Assembly (NCBI RefSeq): GCF_030811685.1
Contig: NZ_JAUSRF010000004.1
Span: 186,001 to 250,000 of the forward strand
DNA from: Neorhizobium huautlense
GTDB taxonomy: Bacteria; Pseudomonadota; Alphaproteobacteria; Rhizobiales; Rhizobiaceae
Direction of reading: 5' to 3'
Length of the DNA stretch: 64,000 bases
The position numbers and the translations under genes were made by a program. This document shows, piece by piece, positions 55,005-63,789 of the stretch. The notes beneath the pieces were generated by a model. That model was given only the letters and a program-made list of their open reading frames with translations. It had not been told where the DNA came from and made no database searches. How positions within the stretch are numbered: the first letter of the stretch is position 1; the number at the start of each line of letters is the position of its first letter.

Positions 55005-55961
55005 TCAGCCGACCCAGGGAGCGAATTCCGGAACATTGACCGGAACGAACTCGCGGGCGCGAACACGCTGGCTGCGGGCCGGAGCCTCGACGATCTCGTA
55101 AGCCGTCGGATCGCTGAGCAGCGCCTTCAAGGCATTGGCGTTCATCTTGTGGCCACCGCGATAGGAACGGTAGCAGCCGATGAACTGGGCGCCGGCCAGC
55201 GCCAGATCGCCAACGGCATCGAGCGTCTTGTGACGAACGAATTCATCCTTGGCGTAACGCAGGCCTTCGACATTGACGACCGTGTCGTCGTCGCCGATGA
55301 CGACCGAGTTTTCGAGCGAGGAACCCAGCGCATAACCGGCAGCCCACAGCCGCTCGACATCACGCATGAAACCGAAGGTACGAGCGCGCGACAGCTCGTC
55401 ACGAAATACGGAGGCGGTCAGGTCACCCTTCCACGACTGGCGGCCGATCAGCGGCGAATCGAAATCGATCTCGACTTCGAAGCGCGTACCGTCATAGGGG
55501 CGGAATTCCGACCAGGAAGCACCGGCATCGATACGGACCGGCTTGATCACGCGGATGTAACGACGCTTGACGCCGAGATTGACCGTGCCGACCTGCTCGA
55601 TCGCTTCGATGAAGGGGAAAGAACTGCCGTCCATGATCGGCATTTCGGCACCTTCGACTTCGACGACGAGGTTGTCGAGGCCGAGAGCGTAGATCGCCGC
55701 CATGACGTGTTCGATGGTTGCAACCGAACGGGCCATGTTGGTGCCGAGCACGGTGCAGAGATCGGTATTGCCGACCTGCGAGGACACTGCGCGGTATTCG
55801 GCAGTGCTGCCATCGCTGAGGGTGCGGGAGAAAACGATGCCGGTGCCGGCATCGGCCGGCTGGAAGGTGATCGATACCTGGCTTCCGGAATGAACGCCGA
55901 TACCCGAGAGCGTTACGGGTGCGGCGATGGTGGTCTGGAAACCGAGAAGTTCGATGCTCAT
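55005..55961 (-). CDS. lpxC: UDP-3-O-acyl-N-acetylglucosamine deacetylase LpxC
   Basis: This 318-residue zinc enzyme performs the committed step of lipid A synthesis. Zinc ligands are His in ATIEHVMAA and the His/Asp pair in RHKTLDAVGDLAL; the active-site His is in RGGHKMNANAL. The N-terminal LSGIGVHSG binding segment is intact. It is a single gene between terminators, downstream of ftsZ in the division-envelope cluster. Confidence 0.97.
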   Translation of the reverse strand: MSIELLGFQTTIAAPVTLSGIGVHSGSQVSITFQPADAGTGIVFSRTLSDGSTAEYRAVSSQVGNTDLCTVLGTNMARSVATIEHVMAAIYALGLDNLVVEVEGAEMPIMDGSSFPFIEAIEQVGTVNLGVKRRYIRVIKPVRIDAGASWSEFRPYDGTRFEVEIDFDSPLIGRQSWKGDLTASVFRDELSRARTFGFMRDVERLWAAGYALGSSLENSVVIGDDDTVVNVEGLRYAKDEFVRHKTLDAVGDLALAGAQFIGCYRSYRGGHKMNANALKALLSDPTAYEIVEAPARSQRVRAREFVPVNVPEFAPWVG

Positions 55962-56180
55962 TCTTTTATGCCTTTATTGAACCGAACCAGCGTCTCTTCG
56001 GGCGATCCGGGATACTTTGTCCATAAATCCGTTTGAATTAACAAACTGCGATTCACGGTCTCTTGATCATCTAGATACGTGTCTCGGGCGTACATCTCAA
56101 ATCACTGTTCGTTTCGTATTGTTACGAAGCCAAGTGTCGGGAGATGCTCAACAATTTTCCATCATTAAAACGAAATGTGA

Positions 56181-56212
56181 AAAGGCCCGGATCGCGCGAT
56201 CCGGGCCTTTTC
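56181..56212. terminator. Bidirectional terminator after ftsZ
   Basis: A perfect 32-base palindrome, AAAAGGCCCGGATCG and its complement, ends in T on both strands, 24 bases past the ftsZ stop. It separates ftsZ from lpxC. Confidence 0.88.
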
Positions 56213-56235
56213 CACAGTCTGTATTCAAGTGCCGA

Positions 56236-58029
56236 TCAGGTGGACTGGCGGCGCAGGAAGGCCGGGATTTCCAGCTGATCATCCTCGTGCTGCGAGCCCG
56301 CACGCGGGGTGCTGCGGCCGTGATCATCGAGGTTGCCGCGACGCGGAGCGTAGAGGCTTGCTTCCGGCGACAGCGGGCGACGCTGCTGCGAGGAGGCAGA
56401 CGGCGCCTGCATCATTTCACCGGCGTGATCGTCTTCTTCGCGACGGCCAAGCGAGTTGGTGATACGCTTGAGGAGACCCATCGGGCCACGCTCTTCGTGG
56501 GCCGGCTGTGCCGGGTGAGCGCGGTGATCCATTTCAGCCTTCACGACCGGCGGAAAGTCTTCCACGCGGGGCATGCGAACCTGTTCGACGGTTTCGCGAA
56601 TCATCGGCTGGCTCATGACCGGAGCTTCCGGCTGCATCATGCGCGGTGCCGGGGCCGGCTGCGGAGCGACCGGAGCCTGCTGCTGCGGAGCAGCGTAGGA
56701 CGGCTGCGGTGCTGCGGCGTAGGACGGTGCCGGAGCGGCAGCGCGCGGTGCTTCAGCCGGAGCCGATGCGAAGATGCGGCTCTGCGGGCGGAACTCTTCA
56801 GCCTGAGCAACCGGAGCCTGGGCGACCGGTGCCGGAGCGACCGGAGCGGGAGCAGCCGGGATGGCCAGTTCGCGTTCCATTTCGGCTTCGGCGTGACGGA
56901 TGGTCTCGGCAATCGGGTCTACCGGTGCCGGGGCGATCGCGCGGGGTGCCTGCTGGATGACAGGCTGCACTGCGGCCGGAGCCGGAGCAACGGCCGCCGA
57001 AGGACGGATAATCGGCTTCTGGGCTGCGCGCATTTCAGCGGCACGCAGATCGACTTCGCCCATGCCGCGATCGATGCCGGTGGCAACGACGGAGACGCGG
57101 ATGATGCCTTCGAGAGCTTCGTCGAAGGTGGCGCCGAGGATGATGTTGGCGTCCGGATCGACTTCTTCGCGGATGCGGGTTGCGGCTTCGTCGACTTCGA
57201 ACAGGGTAAGGTCGCGACCACCGGTGATGGAGATCAGCAGGCCCTGTGCGCCCTTCATCGAGGTTTCGTCGAGCAGCGGGTTGGCGATCGCGGCTTCGGC
57301 GGCCTGCATGGCGCGGCCCGAACCGGAAGCTTCGCCCGTACCCATCATGGCGCGGCCCATCTCACGCATCACCGAGCGAACGTCGGCGAAGTCGAGGTTG
57401 ATGAGGCCTTCCTTGACCATCAGGTCGGTGATGCAGGCAACACCCGAATAGAGAACCTGGTCGGCCATCGCGAATGCGTCGGCGAAGGTCGTCTTGTCGT
57501 TTGCAATGCGGAACAGGTTCTGGTTCGGGATGACGATCAGCGTATCGACCGACTTCTGCAGTTCCTCGATGCCCTGTTCGGCCAGACGCATGCGACGTGC
57601 GCCTTCGAAGTGGAACGGCTTGGTGACGACGCCAACGGTCAGGATGCCCTTGTTGCGGGCGGCCTGTGCCACGACCGGAGCTGCACCCGTGCCGGTGCCG
57701 CCGCCCATGCCGGCGGTGACGAAGCACATGTGGGTGTTCTGGAGATGGTCAAGAATTTCGTCGAGGCACTCTTCTGCGGCAGCGCGGCCGACTTCCGGCT
57801 GCGAACCGGCGCCCAGACCTTCGGTTACCTGCACACCCATCTGGATGATGCGGTCAGCCTTGGTCATGGTCAGTGCCTGGGCATCGGTATTGGCAACGAC
57901 GAAGTCGACACCTTCGAGGCCCGCGGTGATCATGTTGTTGACAGCATTGCCGCCGCCGCCGCCGACGCCGAACACGGTGATCCGTGGCTTCAGCTCGGTA
58001 ATGTCCGGCTTGTTCAGATTGATGGTCAT
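56236..58029 (-). CDS. ftsZ: Cell division protein FtsZ (long form)
   Basis: This tubulin homologue of 597 residues is unusually long. The GTPase domain (1-320) has [13 protein letters not shown], the tubulin signature [12 protein letters not shown] (107-118) and the T7 loop [10 protein letters not shown] long Pro/Ala/Gln-rich linker (about 325-575) follows, typical of Rhizobiales FtsZ. The C-terminal conserved peptide is [10 protein letters not shown], which binds FtsA and other tethers. It forms the division ring. AAGGAACGG precedes the ATG. It follows ftsA by 87 bases, a gap that probably contains its own promoter. Confidence 0.97.
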   Translation of the reverse strand: MTINLNKPDITELKPRITVFGVGGGGGNAVNNMITAGLEGVDFVVANTDAQALTMTKADRIIQMGVQVTEGLGAGSQPEVGRAAAEECLDEILDHLQNTHMCFVTAGMGGGTGTGAAPVVAQAARNKGILTVGVVTKPFHFEGARRMRLAEQGIEELQKSVDTLIVIPNQNLFRIANDKTTFADAFAMADQVLYSGVACITDLMVKEGLINLDFADVRSVMREMGRAMMGTGEASGSGRAMQAAEAAIANPLLDETSMKGAQGLLISITGGRDLTLFEVDEAATRIREEVDPDANIILGATFDEALEGIIRVSVVATGIDRGMGEVDLRAAEMRAAQKPIIRPSAAVAPAPAAVQPVIQQAPRAIAPAPVDPIAETIRHAEAEMERELAIPAAPAPVAPAPVAQAPVAQAEEFRPQSRIFASAPAEAPRAAAPAPSYAAAPQPSYAAPQQQAPVAPQPAPAPRMMQPEAPVMSQPMIRETVEQVRMPRVEDFPPVVKAEMDHRAHPAQPAHEERGPMGLLKRITNSLGRREEDDHAGEMMQAPSASSQQRRPLSPEASLYAPRRGNLDDHGRSTPRAGSQHEDDQLEIPAFLRRQST

Positions 58030-58116
58030 CTAACCGTTCCTTCTTAATCCTTGGGCAGCGTCGCCACGCCGCCGTTTATTCCTGTTACCTCGACACGCTG
58101 GTGCGAAACCGGTGTG

Positions 58117-59448
58117 TCAGAAACTTTCCTTCAACCACTGCCCCATTCGCGCCAGCCGGCCGTTGCCGCTGACCAGTCCCGACGCGAAACCGCCATTTGC
58201 CGCATGCGTCTCCAGACCGGCGACCTGCGGATAGATCATCAGCCCGGCCGCCGTGGAGAAGGCCGGTCCCTTTGCTGCGGTCGGAAGACCCGACAAGCCC
58301 ATAGGACGCCCGATTCGGACGTTTCGGGCAAGGATTCGGCGCGCAGTTTCTGACAGGCCGGTGAGCTGGCTGGCGCCACCGGTCAGAACGACCCGCTTCC
58401 CGACGATCGGGCTGAAACCCGATTTCTGGATGCGGTCGCGGATCAGTTCCAGCGTCTCTTCGAGTCGCGCGCGAACGATACGGGTGACCAGAGCCTTGGG
58501 GATCTGGGTGGGTTGATCACGGTCGTCCTCGCCGATCGGTGCGACCGAAATCAGGTCGCGCTCATCGGCGCCCGTGGAAATGGCAGAGCCATGAACGACT
58601 TTCATACGCTCGGCGTCTTCGATCCGGGTGGAAAGACCGCGCGCAAGGTCGGTGGTGATGTGATGTCCACCGAGGCCGATGGCATCGGTGTGAACCAGCT
58701 TGCCTTCACAGAAGACAGAAATGGTGGTGGTGCCGCCGCCCATATCGATGGCGGCGCAACCGAGTTCGACCTCATCGTCGACCAGAGCCGCAAGACCGCT
58801 GGCGTAAGGCGTCGCAACGATGCCTTCGACCGACAGATGCGCGCGATTGACGCAGAGTTCGAGATTGCGGATCGAGGCGCGTTCGGCGGTCACGACATGC
58901 ATGTCGACGCCCAGCGTATCGCCGTACATGGAGAGCGGATCACGAATACCGCGTTCGCCATCCAGCGAGTAACCGGTCGGCAACGAGTGCAGGATAACCC
59001 GATCCTGACGCTGCGACAGCTGGCTGGCATTGATCATGACCTTGCGCAGATCACCCGACGCGACTTCCTGGCCACCGAGATCGATGGTGGCGGTATAGAC
59101 GTCACTGGCCAGACGACCGGCGGAAACGTTGACGATCAGGCTGTCGATGGTGAGGCCAGCCATACGCTCGGCCGCATCGACTGCGAGACGCACGACGCTT
59201 TCGGCGGCATCGAGATCGGCGATCACGCCGGATTTGACGCCACGCGAACGCTGATGACCGATGCCGATGATTTCGACATTGTGGGTACGACCCGGCAGGA
59301 TTTCGCTTTCCTGACGCGGGGTCAGGCGGCCGATCATGCACACGACCTTGCTCGATCCGATATCGAGAACCGAAACGACATGGCTGCGCTTCGAAGACAG
59401 AGGCTTCAGGCGCGGCAGACCGAGATTGGATGATCCGAACAGGCTCAC
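58117..59448 (-). CDS. ftsA: Cell division protein FtsA
   Basis: This 443-residue actin-like ATPase tethers FtsZ to the membrane. It has VVSVLDIGSSKVVCMIG (phosphate 1), a 1C subdomain, AAIDMGGGTTTISVF (phosphate 2) and VLTGGASQLTG. The C-terminal amphipathic membrane-targeting helix RLARMGQWLKESF is present. The GTG start at 59448 overlaps the ftsQ stop by four bases (GTGA), coupling the two. Confidence 0.96.
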   Translation of the reverse strand: MSLFGSSNLGLPRLKPLSSKRSHVVSVLDIGSSKVVCMIGRLTPRQESEILPGRTHNVEIIGIGHQRSRGVKSGVIADLDAAESVVRLAVDAAERMAGLTIDSLIVNVSAGRLASDVYTATIDLGGQEVASGDLRKVMINASQLSQRQDRVILHSLPTGYSLDGERGIRDPLSMYGDTLGVDMHVVTAERASIRNLELCVNRAHLSVEGIVATPYASGLAALVDDEVELGCAAIDMGGGTTTISVFCEGKLVHTDAIGLGGHHITTDLARGLSTRIEDAERMKVVHGSAISTGADERDLISVAPIGEDDRDQPTQIPKALVTRIVRARLEETLELIRDRIQKSGFSPIVGKRVVLTGGASQLTGLSETARRILARNVRIGRPMGLSGLPTAAKGPAFSTAAGLMIYPQVAGLETHAANGGFASGLVSGNGRLARMGQWLKESF

Positions 59449-60371
59449 GTTGCCCCTGCTTTCTTGAGTGCCTTGGCGCGCTCCGCAACCGCCTGCTCGC
59501 GGCGTTCGGCAGCGTCGGCCGTCAACTGGACTGTGGTGCGATCCTGAAGGCGAAGATCGACGGCGGCGATATCGCGCTCCAGCATCTGCTGGTTGGTTTC
59601 GAACTTGGCGAGACGCTTGAGCGCATCGCCGACATTGTCTTCAGGCAGCTTGATGACGATGCCGTTGTCGAGATGCAGGTCCCAGCGACGGCTGGCGACA
59701 CGCACGAAGGCACGCACGCGCTGCTTCAGCTCCGGCCATTCGGCCATTTCCTCTTCAAAGCCGGAGGCGGCTTTTTCTGCATCGCGACCGACAAACAACG
59801 GCAGCGAGGCAAACTTGTTGTCGCGCAGAGGAGCAATGATCGCGCCGCTCTTTTCGATCAGCGAGAGTTCATTGCCATGCTGCCAGATACCGAAAGCCTC
59901 ACGCTCCCTGAGCATGACCTCGATCGTGCGCGGATAGACCTTGCGGACCTCGGCATAGGCAACCCAGGGAAGCTCGGAGAGCTGGCGGCGGGCCGATTCG
60001 ATATCGAGCGCGACCAGCGACGTCGTGCCATCGAGACCGAGCAACTGGAGAATATCGATTTCAGACGTCTGACTGTTGCCGGAGACGCGCACGTCCTCGA
60101 TGGCAAAACCGGCAGCAGCGGTAGTCGCCTGAGCAACCGTCTGCGTGTGACCGCCCATCGACATGCCGTAAAGACCAACGACCGCAAAAAGGCCGAACGT
60201 GGCAACCGTGCCGGTATGGCGAGGAATATCGATACGACCGGTCGCAAGACTGACGCAAAAGCGCACGACACGACGCAGCGGGCGCGGCAGCACCCGGCGA
60301 TCGTCCGCAACAGGACCATCCTCGTAAGGATTACGCGCCCCACCTGCCCTTTTGCTGTTCATCGCGAACAA
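59445..60371 (-). CDS. ftsQ: Cell division protein FtsQ
   Basis: This membrane protein of about 308 residues has a basic cytoplasmic N-terminus, one transmembrane helix (about 50-70, [18 protein letters not shown]) and a periplasmic POTRA domain ([19 protein letters not shown] and later). FtsQ links FtsL/FtsB to the divisome. A TTG at 60371 was chosen because GGAGG lies exactly seven bases before it; ATG codons at 60392 and 60362 are alternatives. It overlaps the end of ddl. Confidence 0.92.
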   Translation of the reverse strand: MFAMNSKRAGGARNPYEDGPVADDRRVLPRPLRRVVRFCVSLATGRIDIPRHTGTVATFGLFAVVGLYGMSMGGHTQTVAQATTAAAGFAIEDVRVSGNSQTSEIDILQLLGLDGTTSLVALDIESARRQLSELPWVAYAEVRKVYPRTIEVMLREREAFGIWQHGNELSLIEKSGAIIAPLRDNKFASLPLFVGRDAEKAASGFEEEMAEWPELKQRVRAFVRVASRRWDLHLDNGIVIKLPEDNVGDALKRLAKFETNQQMLERDIAAVDLRLQDRTTVQLTADAAERREQAVAERAKALKKAGAT

Positions 60372-61285
60372 GAAGCGTCCTCCACCATCCAACGGACGAG
60401 ATCACCAAACAAATGACCGGCATGTACGGCCATCTCGGGCACCAGAGAGGTTGGGGTCATGCCCGGCTGCGTGTTGATTTCCAGCCAGATGACCTCACCG
60501 TTTTCGGAGAAACGATCGTCGTAACGAAAGTCCGACCGACTCACGCCACGGCAACCCATCGCCTGGTGCGCCTTCAGTGCCAATGATTGAATCTTTTGGT
60601 AAATATTCGGTGAAATTCGTGCCGGAATGACATGAGTGGAGCCACCTGCGGCGTACTTCGCATCATAGTCGTAGAACGTGTCGCCATTCGGCACCACTTC
60701 GGTCACACCGAGCGCGACATTGCCCATGACACCACAGGTCAGTTCGCGACCATAGACATACCGCTCGACCATGACCTCCTCGCCGTAACGCCATTCGGAG
60801 GAGCCGATGACCTGCGGCGGATGCGTCTGGTTTTCCTTGACGATGACGACGCCGAAGGACGAGCCTTCGCGCACCGGCTTGACGACATAAGGCGGCTTGA
60901 TCGGATGCGCATTGCCGAAATCGAAACGGCTCAGCACCTTGGCCTCGGCAACCGGAATGCCGGCCGCCTTGGCGACATGCTTCGCCTGCTGCTTGTCCAT
61001 GGACAGCGAAGACGCCAGTACACCGGAATGGGTGTAGGGAATTTCAAGATATTCGAGAATGCCCTGAATGGTACCGTCTTCGCCATAAGGACCATGGAGC
61101 GCATTAAAGCAGACATCCGGGCGCAGTTCGGCCAACACGGCCGCGACGTTGCGATCGACATCAAGCCGCGTGACCTTGTAGCCCTCACCTTCGAGGGCAT
61201 CGGCACAGGCATTGCCGGAAGACAGGCTGACAGGCCGCTCGGAAGAAAAACCTCCCATCAAAACAGCCACATGCTTGCCACTCAT
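60359..61285 (-). CDS. ddl: D-alanine--D-alanine ligase
   Basis: This 308-residue ATP-grasp enzyme makes the D-Ala-D-Ala end of peptidoglycan. The N-terminal [15 protein letters not shown], the central [11 protein letters not shown] and the C-terminal [12 protein letters not shown] and [10 protein letters not shown] are all canonical. A TGAGGAG site precedes the ATG at 61285. It heads the ddl-ftsQ-ftsA-ftsZ block; in this genome it is separated from murB by a transporter on the other strand. Confidence 0.96.
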   Translation of the reverse strand: MSGKHVAVLMGGFSSERPVSLSSGNACADALEGEGYKVTRLDVDRNVAAVLAELRPDVCFNALHGPYGEDGTIQGILEYLEIPYTHSGVLASSLSMDKQQAKHVAKAAGIPVAEAKVLSRFDFGNAHPIKPPYVVKPVREGSSFGVVIVKENQTHPPQVIGSSEWRYGEEVMVERYVYGRELTCGVMGNVALGVTEVVPNGDTFYDYDAKYAAGGSTHVIPARISPNIYQKIQSLALKAHQAMGCRGVSRSDFRYDDRFSENGEVIWLEINTQPGMTPTSLVPEMAVHAGHLFGDLVRWMVEDASCSR

Positions 61286-61613
61286 AAACCACTCCTCAGG
61301 AAATCAATAAAGGTTGAAGCTCGACGCTTGTGCGAAACTTTCGCGGCCTGATTCCAACCGTTTCCGATAGGTGCCAGTTAAGCGCCATTAAGGTTAATAA
61401 AACGTTTACTTTCGTTAACCGCGCCCGCCCGCAGGCGTTAACGACATCACCCTCCGTCGCCCGGTCGCGTGGCGGAAATGCGTCATAGCTTTCGCTCAAG
61501 CCCTGAATTTTTGCGCTTTATTGCCGGACAGCCATTTTATTCGATTTAAAATTACGCTATGGCCGCAACAACCCTCCTTAACAAGGAGGCGAGACAACTC
61601 TCACGGATATAAG
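61286..61613. other. Intergenic region between divergent ddl and the MFS gene
   Basis: This 328-base region holds the promoters of the ddl-ftsQAZ cluster (leftward) and the MFS transporter (rightward). It is AT-rich around 61375-61420. TTAA-N6-TTAA (61378-61391) and GTTT-N7-TTAA (61404-61418) partly resemble the CtrA cell-cycle regulator site (TTAA-N7-TTAA), but neither is a full match. No gene is seen in it. Confidence 0.4.
61573..61589 (+). promoter_or_regulatory. Hairpin sequestering an AAGGAGG site before the MFS gene
   Basis: CCTCCTT (61573-61579) and AAGGAGG (61583-61589) form a perfect 7-bp hairpin with an AAC loop. AAGGAGG is a strong ribosome-binding sequence, but it lies 24 bases before the ATG at 61614, farther than normal. 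The structure may be a regulatory hairpin in the leader. Confidence 0.45.
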
Positions 61614-62918
61614 ATGACACAGATGGATTCCCCCGTGTCGTCGGCCGCTGAGCCGCTGGAACCTGTTGCAAAGAACTCTCCTGCACAAGTCCTGACGGCC
61701 AGCGTGGTCGGCACGACGATCGAATTTTTCGATTTCTACGTTTACGCAACGGCTGCCGTTCTGGTTTTCCCGGCGCTGTTCTTCCCGGGCTCGGACCCGA
61801 CGAGCGCGCTTCTCGCCTCGTTCGCGACCTTCTCGATCGCCTTCTTCGCACGCCCTCTCGGCGCCATCGTGTTCGGCCATTACGGCGACCGCGTCGGCCG
61901 CAAGACCACACTTGTGGCAGCACTTCTGACCATGGGCATTTCCACCGTCGTCATCGGCCTTTTGCCGACCTATGAGCAGATCGGCGTTCTCGCACCGCTG
62001 CTGCTGGCGATTTGCCGCTTCGGCCAGGGTTTTGGCCTCGGCGGCGAATGGGGTGGCGCGGTTCTGCTGGCCACCGAAAACGCACCTCCGGGCAAGAAGA
62101 CCTGGTACGGCATGTTCCCGCAGCTGGGCGCACCGCTTGGTCTGTTCCTGTCCTCCGGCGTGTTCTGGGTTCTTCTGCACTTCATGTCGCAGGAATCGCT
62201 TCTTTCCTGGGGCTGGCGCGTTCCGTTCATCGCCTCGATCCTTCTGATCGGCATAGGCCTTTGGGTGCGTCTGTCTATCACCGAAACACCGGCCTTCCAG
62301 AAGGCCATCGACAGCCACGAGCGCGTCGAGGTTCCGGTCGCCGAACTGTTCCGCAAGCACAAGCGCAGCCTCGTGCTCGGCACGTTCGTGGCACTCGCCA
62401 CCTTCGTGCTGTTCTATATCGGCTCGGCCTACCTGCTCTCCTACAACGTCAAGGTCATCGGCATGCCGTTCCTTGAAGCTCTGGAAGTGCAGCTGCTCGG
62501 TTCGGTCGTCTTCGGCCTCGCCATCCCGGTCATCGGCAAGCTCGGCGATCGTTACGGCCGCCGCGAAATGCTGATCCTCACCACCGTTCTGATCGGCCTG
62601 TTCTCGTTCATCCTGCCGGTTCTGATGACCAGCGGCCCGAACATGATCTTCCTGTTCGTCACCATCGCCATGGTTTTGATGGGCATGACCTACGGCCTGA
62701 TCGGCACGGCGCTGGCAGCTCCGTTCCCGACCGCGGTCCGTTACACGGGCTCGTCGATCACCTTCAACTTCGCCGGCATTTTTGGCGCGTCGCTTGCGCC
62801 CTACATCGCCACCTACCTGCAGGCCAATTACGGCATGACCTATGTCGGTTTCTACCTCGGCTTCGCCGCCGTGGTGACACTCGCCTGCATCTTCCTGTCG
62901 GGCAAGGACGAAGTCTGA
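61614..62918 (+). CDS. MFS transporter, metabolite:H+ symporter family
   Basis: This 434-residue membrane transporter has twelve hydrophobic segments. The MHS-family motifs are TTIEFFDFYVY in helix 1, GHYGDRVGRKTTL in loop 2-3 and RFGQGFGLGGEWGGAVLLATEN in helix 5. LGDRYGRREML is the matching motif in the second half. Relatives such as ShiA, ProP and KgtP import organic acids, osmolytes or shikimate; the substrate here is unknown. The gene runs opposite to the flanking murB and ddl genes. The start MTQMDSP at 61614 is the first good candidate. Confidence 0.9.
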   Translation: MTQMDSPVSSAAEPLEPVAKNSPAQVLTASVVGTTIEFFDFYVYATAAVLVFPALFFPGSDPTSALLASFATFSIAFFARPLGAIVFGHYGDRVGRKTTLVAALLTMGISTVVIGLLPTYEQIGVLAPLLLAICRFGQGFGLGGEWGGAVLLATENAPPGKKTWYGMFPQLGAPLGLFLSSGVFWVLLHFMSQESLLSWGWRVPFIASILLIGIGLWVRLSITETPAFQKAIDSHERVEVPVAELFRKHKRSLVLGTFVALATFVLFYIGSAYLLSYNVKVIGMPFLEALEVQLLGSVVFGLAIPVIGKLGDRYGRREMLILTTVLIGLFSFILPVLMTSGPNMIFLFVTIAMVLMGMTYGLIGTALAAPFPTAVRYTGSSITFNFAGIFGASLAPYIATYLQANYGMTYVGFYLGFAAVVTLACIFLSGKDEV

Positions 62919-62940
62919 GCCTTAACGGACTGAACTGACG

Positions 62941-62979
62941 AAAAAGCCCGCGAGACCGATGGTTTCGCGGGCTTTTTTT
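62941..62979. terminator. Bidirectional terminator between the MFS gene and the small-protein cassette
   Basis: The stem AAAAGCCCGCGA and its complement, with a ten-base loop, is followed by T-runs on both strands. It ends the MFS transcript (plus) and the murB-cassette transcript (minus). Confidence 0.85.
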
Positions 62980-62997
62980 ATTTCGTGACGCGCACTG

Positions 62998-63123
62998 TCA
63001 TTCGCCGGGGTGCAGCCGCTTGTTACGGCGCTCCTGTCGTTTGTCGAACATAATCCAAGCCAGACCGATCACCACGGTCGCCGCGGGGATGATGTACAGA
63101 TAGAAAGCAGCCATGAATGTCAT
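62998..63123 (-). CDS. 41-aa single-helix membrane protein, cassette copy 1
   Basis: This protein opens MTFMAAFYLYIIPAATVVIG with one transmembrane helix and ends in a basic tail (DKRQERRNKRL). It matches the 41-aa protein at 63410-63535 in length and in key residues (F-x-LYI-P, G-x-AW, ERR). Its ATG overlaps the stop codon of the preceding open frame (ATGA). AGGAAAGCTGG precedes it. No known family. Confidence 0.65.
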   Translation of the reverse strand: MTFMAAFYLYIIPAATVVIGLAWIMFDKRQERRNKRLHPGE

Positions 63124-63385
63124 ATTTCCAGCTTTCCTAAGACTTGCCTCGCTATCCAATGTAATATCAATGCCGCGAAAATCCAAGCCGTCGTCGAGAT
63201 GCCGACTTTGGCGTAAGGATCGCGAAAGAGCCGGTCGATGACAGCGAGGTTATTGGGGCAATGAAGCCCGCTACGACATAAGCTGTCGACAATCTATCCA
63301 GATTGGCAGAAGCCAGCTTCAATCGCTCATTCCGTACAAGAACGCGCCGCCGCTCTTGCCTCTCGTCAAAACCGGCATCAGACAT
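63120..63385 (-). pseudogene. Frameshifted small membrane-protein gene, cassette copy 1
   Basis: The N-terminal frame from ATG 63385 reads on to LVRNERLKLASANLDRLSTA, then AGFIAP and SSTGSFAI. The C-terminal part continues in the -1 frame (STTAWIFAALILHWIARQVL) to the TGA that overlaps the next start. The homologous gene at 63532-63758 aligns on both sides, with a frameshift at another place: here it must lie between STGSFAI and the TAW segment. Many third-position differences between copies show past selection on both halves. Decay is the simplest reading; a programmed shift is not excluded. Confidence 0.55.
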
Positions 63386-63409
63386 ATATCACCCCGCCGA
63401 CCAACAGCG

Positions 63410-63535
63410 TTACTTGCCGGCGCGGATCCGCACCTTGCGGCGCTCGAACCATTCGCTCAGCAGAATGCCTGCCCACGCCGTGCCGGCGATGACGAAGGGG
63501 AGAATATAGAGAAAGAAGAAAGTCGGGGCATTCAT
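63410..63535 (-). CDS. 41-aa single-helix membrane protein, cassette copy 2
   Basis: This protein starts MNAPTFFFLYILPFVIAGTA and ends with a basic tail (SEWFERRKVRIRAGK). It is a paralogue of the 41-aa protein at 62998-63123, the same length. Its ATG overlaps the stop codon of the preceding open frame (ATGA), the same coupling as in copy 1. Function unknown; it is intact in both copies. Confidence 0.65.
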   Translation of the reverse strand: MNAPTFFFLYILPFVIAGTAWAGILLSEWFERRKVRIRAGK

Positions 63536-63758
63536 GACTTCAGTTTCTTCAATACGTGTCTGGCACCCAAACGTAATATCAAAGCGCCGGAAAGCCAAGC
63601 GGAGGTGAAAATCACCGTGCCCCAGGTGATCTGAAATGCTCCAGTGGAATTCGCGAAGATGCGGCAGGAGCAATAAACCCCGCAGACGCACAGGCGGTAG
63701 ACAGGCGATCAAGGGAATTCGCCGTCAGCTTGGTCCGTTCATTATGCACCAGCGTCAT
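63532..63758 (-). pseudogene. Frameshifted small membrane-protein gene, cassette copy 2
   Basis: ATG at 63758 follows a GGGAGGCG site, 31 bases past the murB stop. It reads MTLVHNERTKLTANSLDRLS and on to AGFIAP. Homology to copy 1 then resumes in the -1 frame as NSTGAFQI and TSAWLSGALILRLGARHVL, ending at the TGA that overlaps the next ATG. Relative to copy 1 this copy carries an extra two bases (or lacks one) between AP and STG. Both the head and the tail are conserved, but in different frames. Confidence 0.55.
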
Positions 63759-63789
63759 CAACGCCTCCCGAACGGACCAGCCGAGCCGA

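Noticed and set aside
61378..61418. CtrA cell-cycle box upstream of ddl-ftsQAZ
   Set aside because: The TTAA pairs are spaced by six bases or have only one full half-site, so the match is too weak to call as a site.
63120..63758. A programmed -1 frameshift shared by both cassette copies
   Set aside because: An alignment with the shift at one common site gives no identity just after it. Aligning STGSFAI with STGAFQI instead places the two breaks at different positions, and no slippery heptamer fits copy 2. Independent breaks are more likely, so this is kept only as an alternative.
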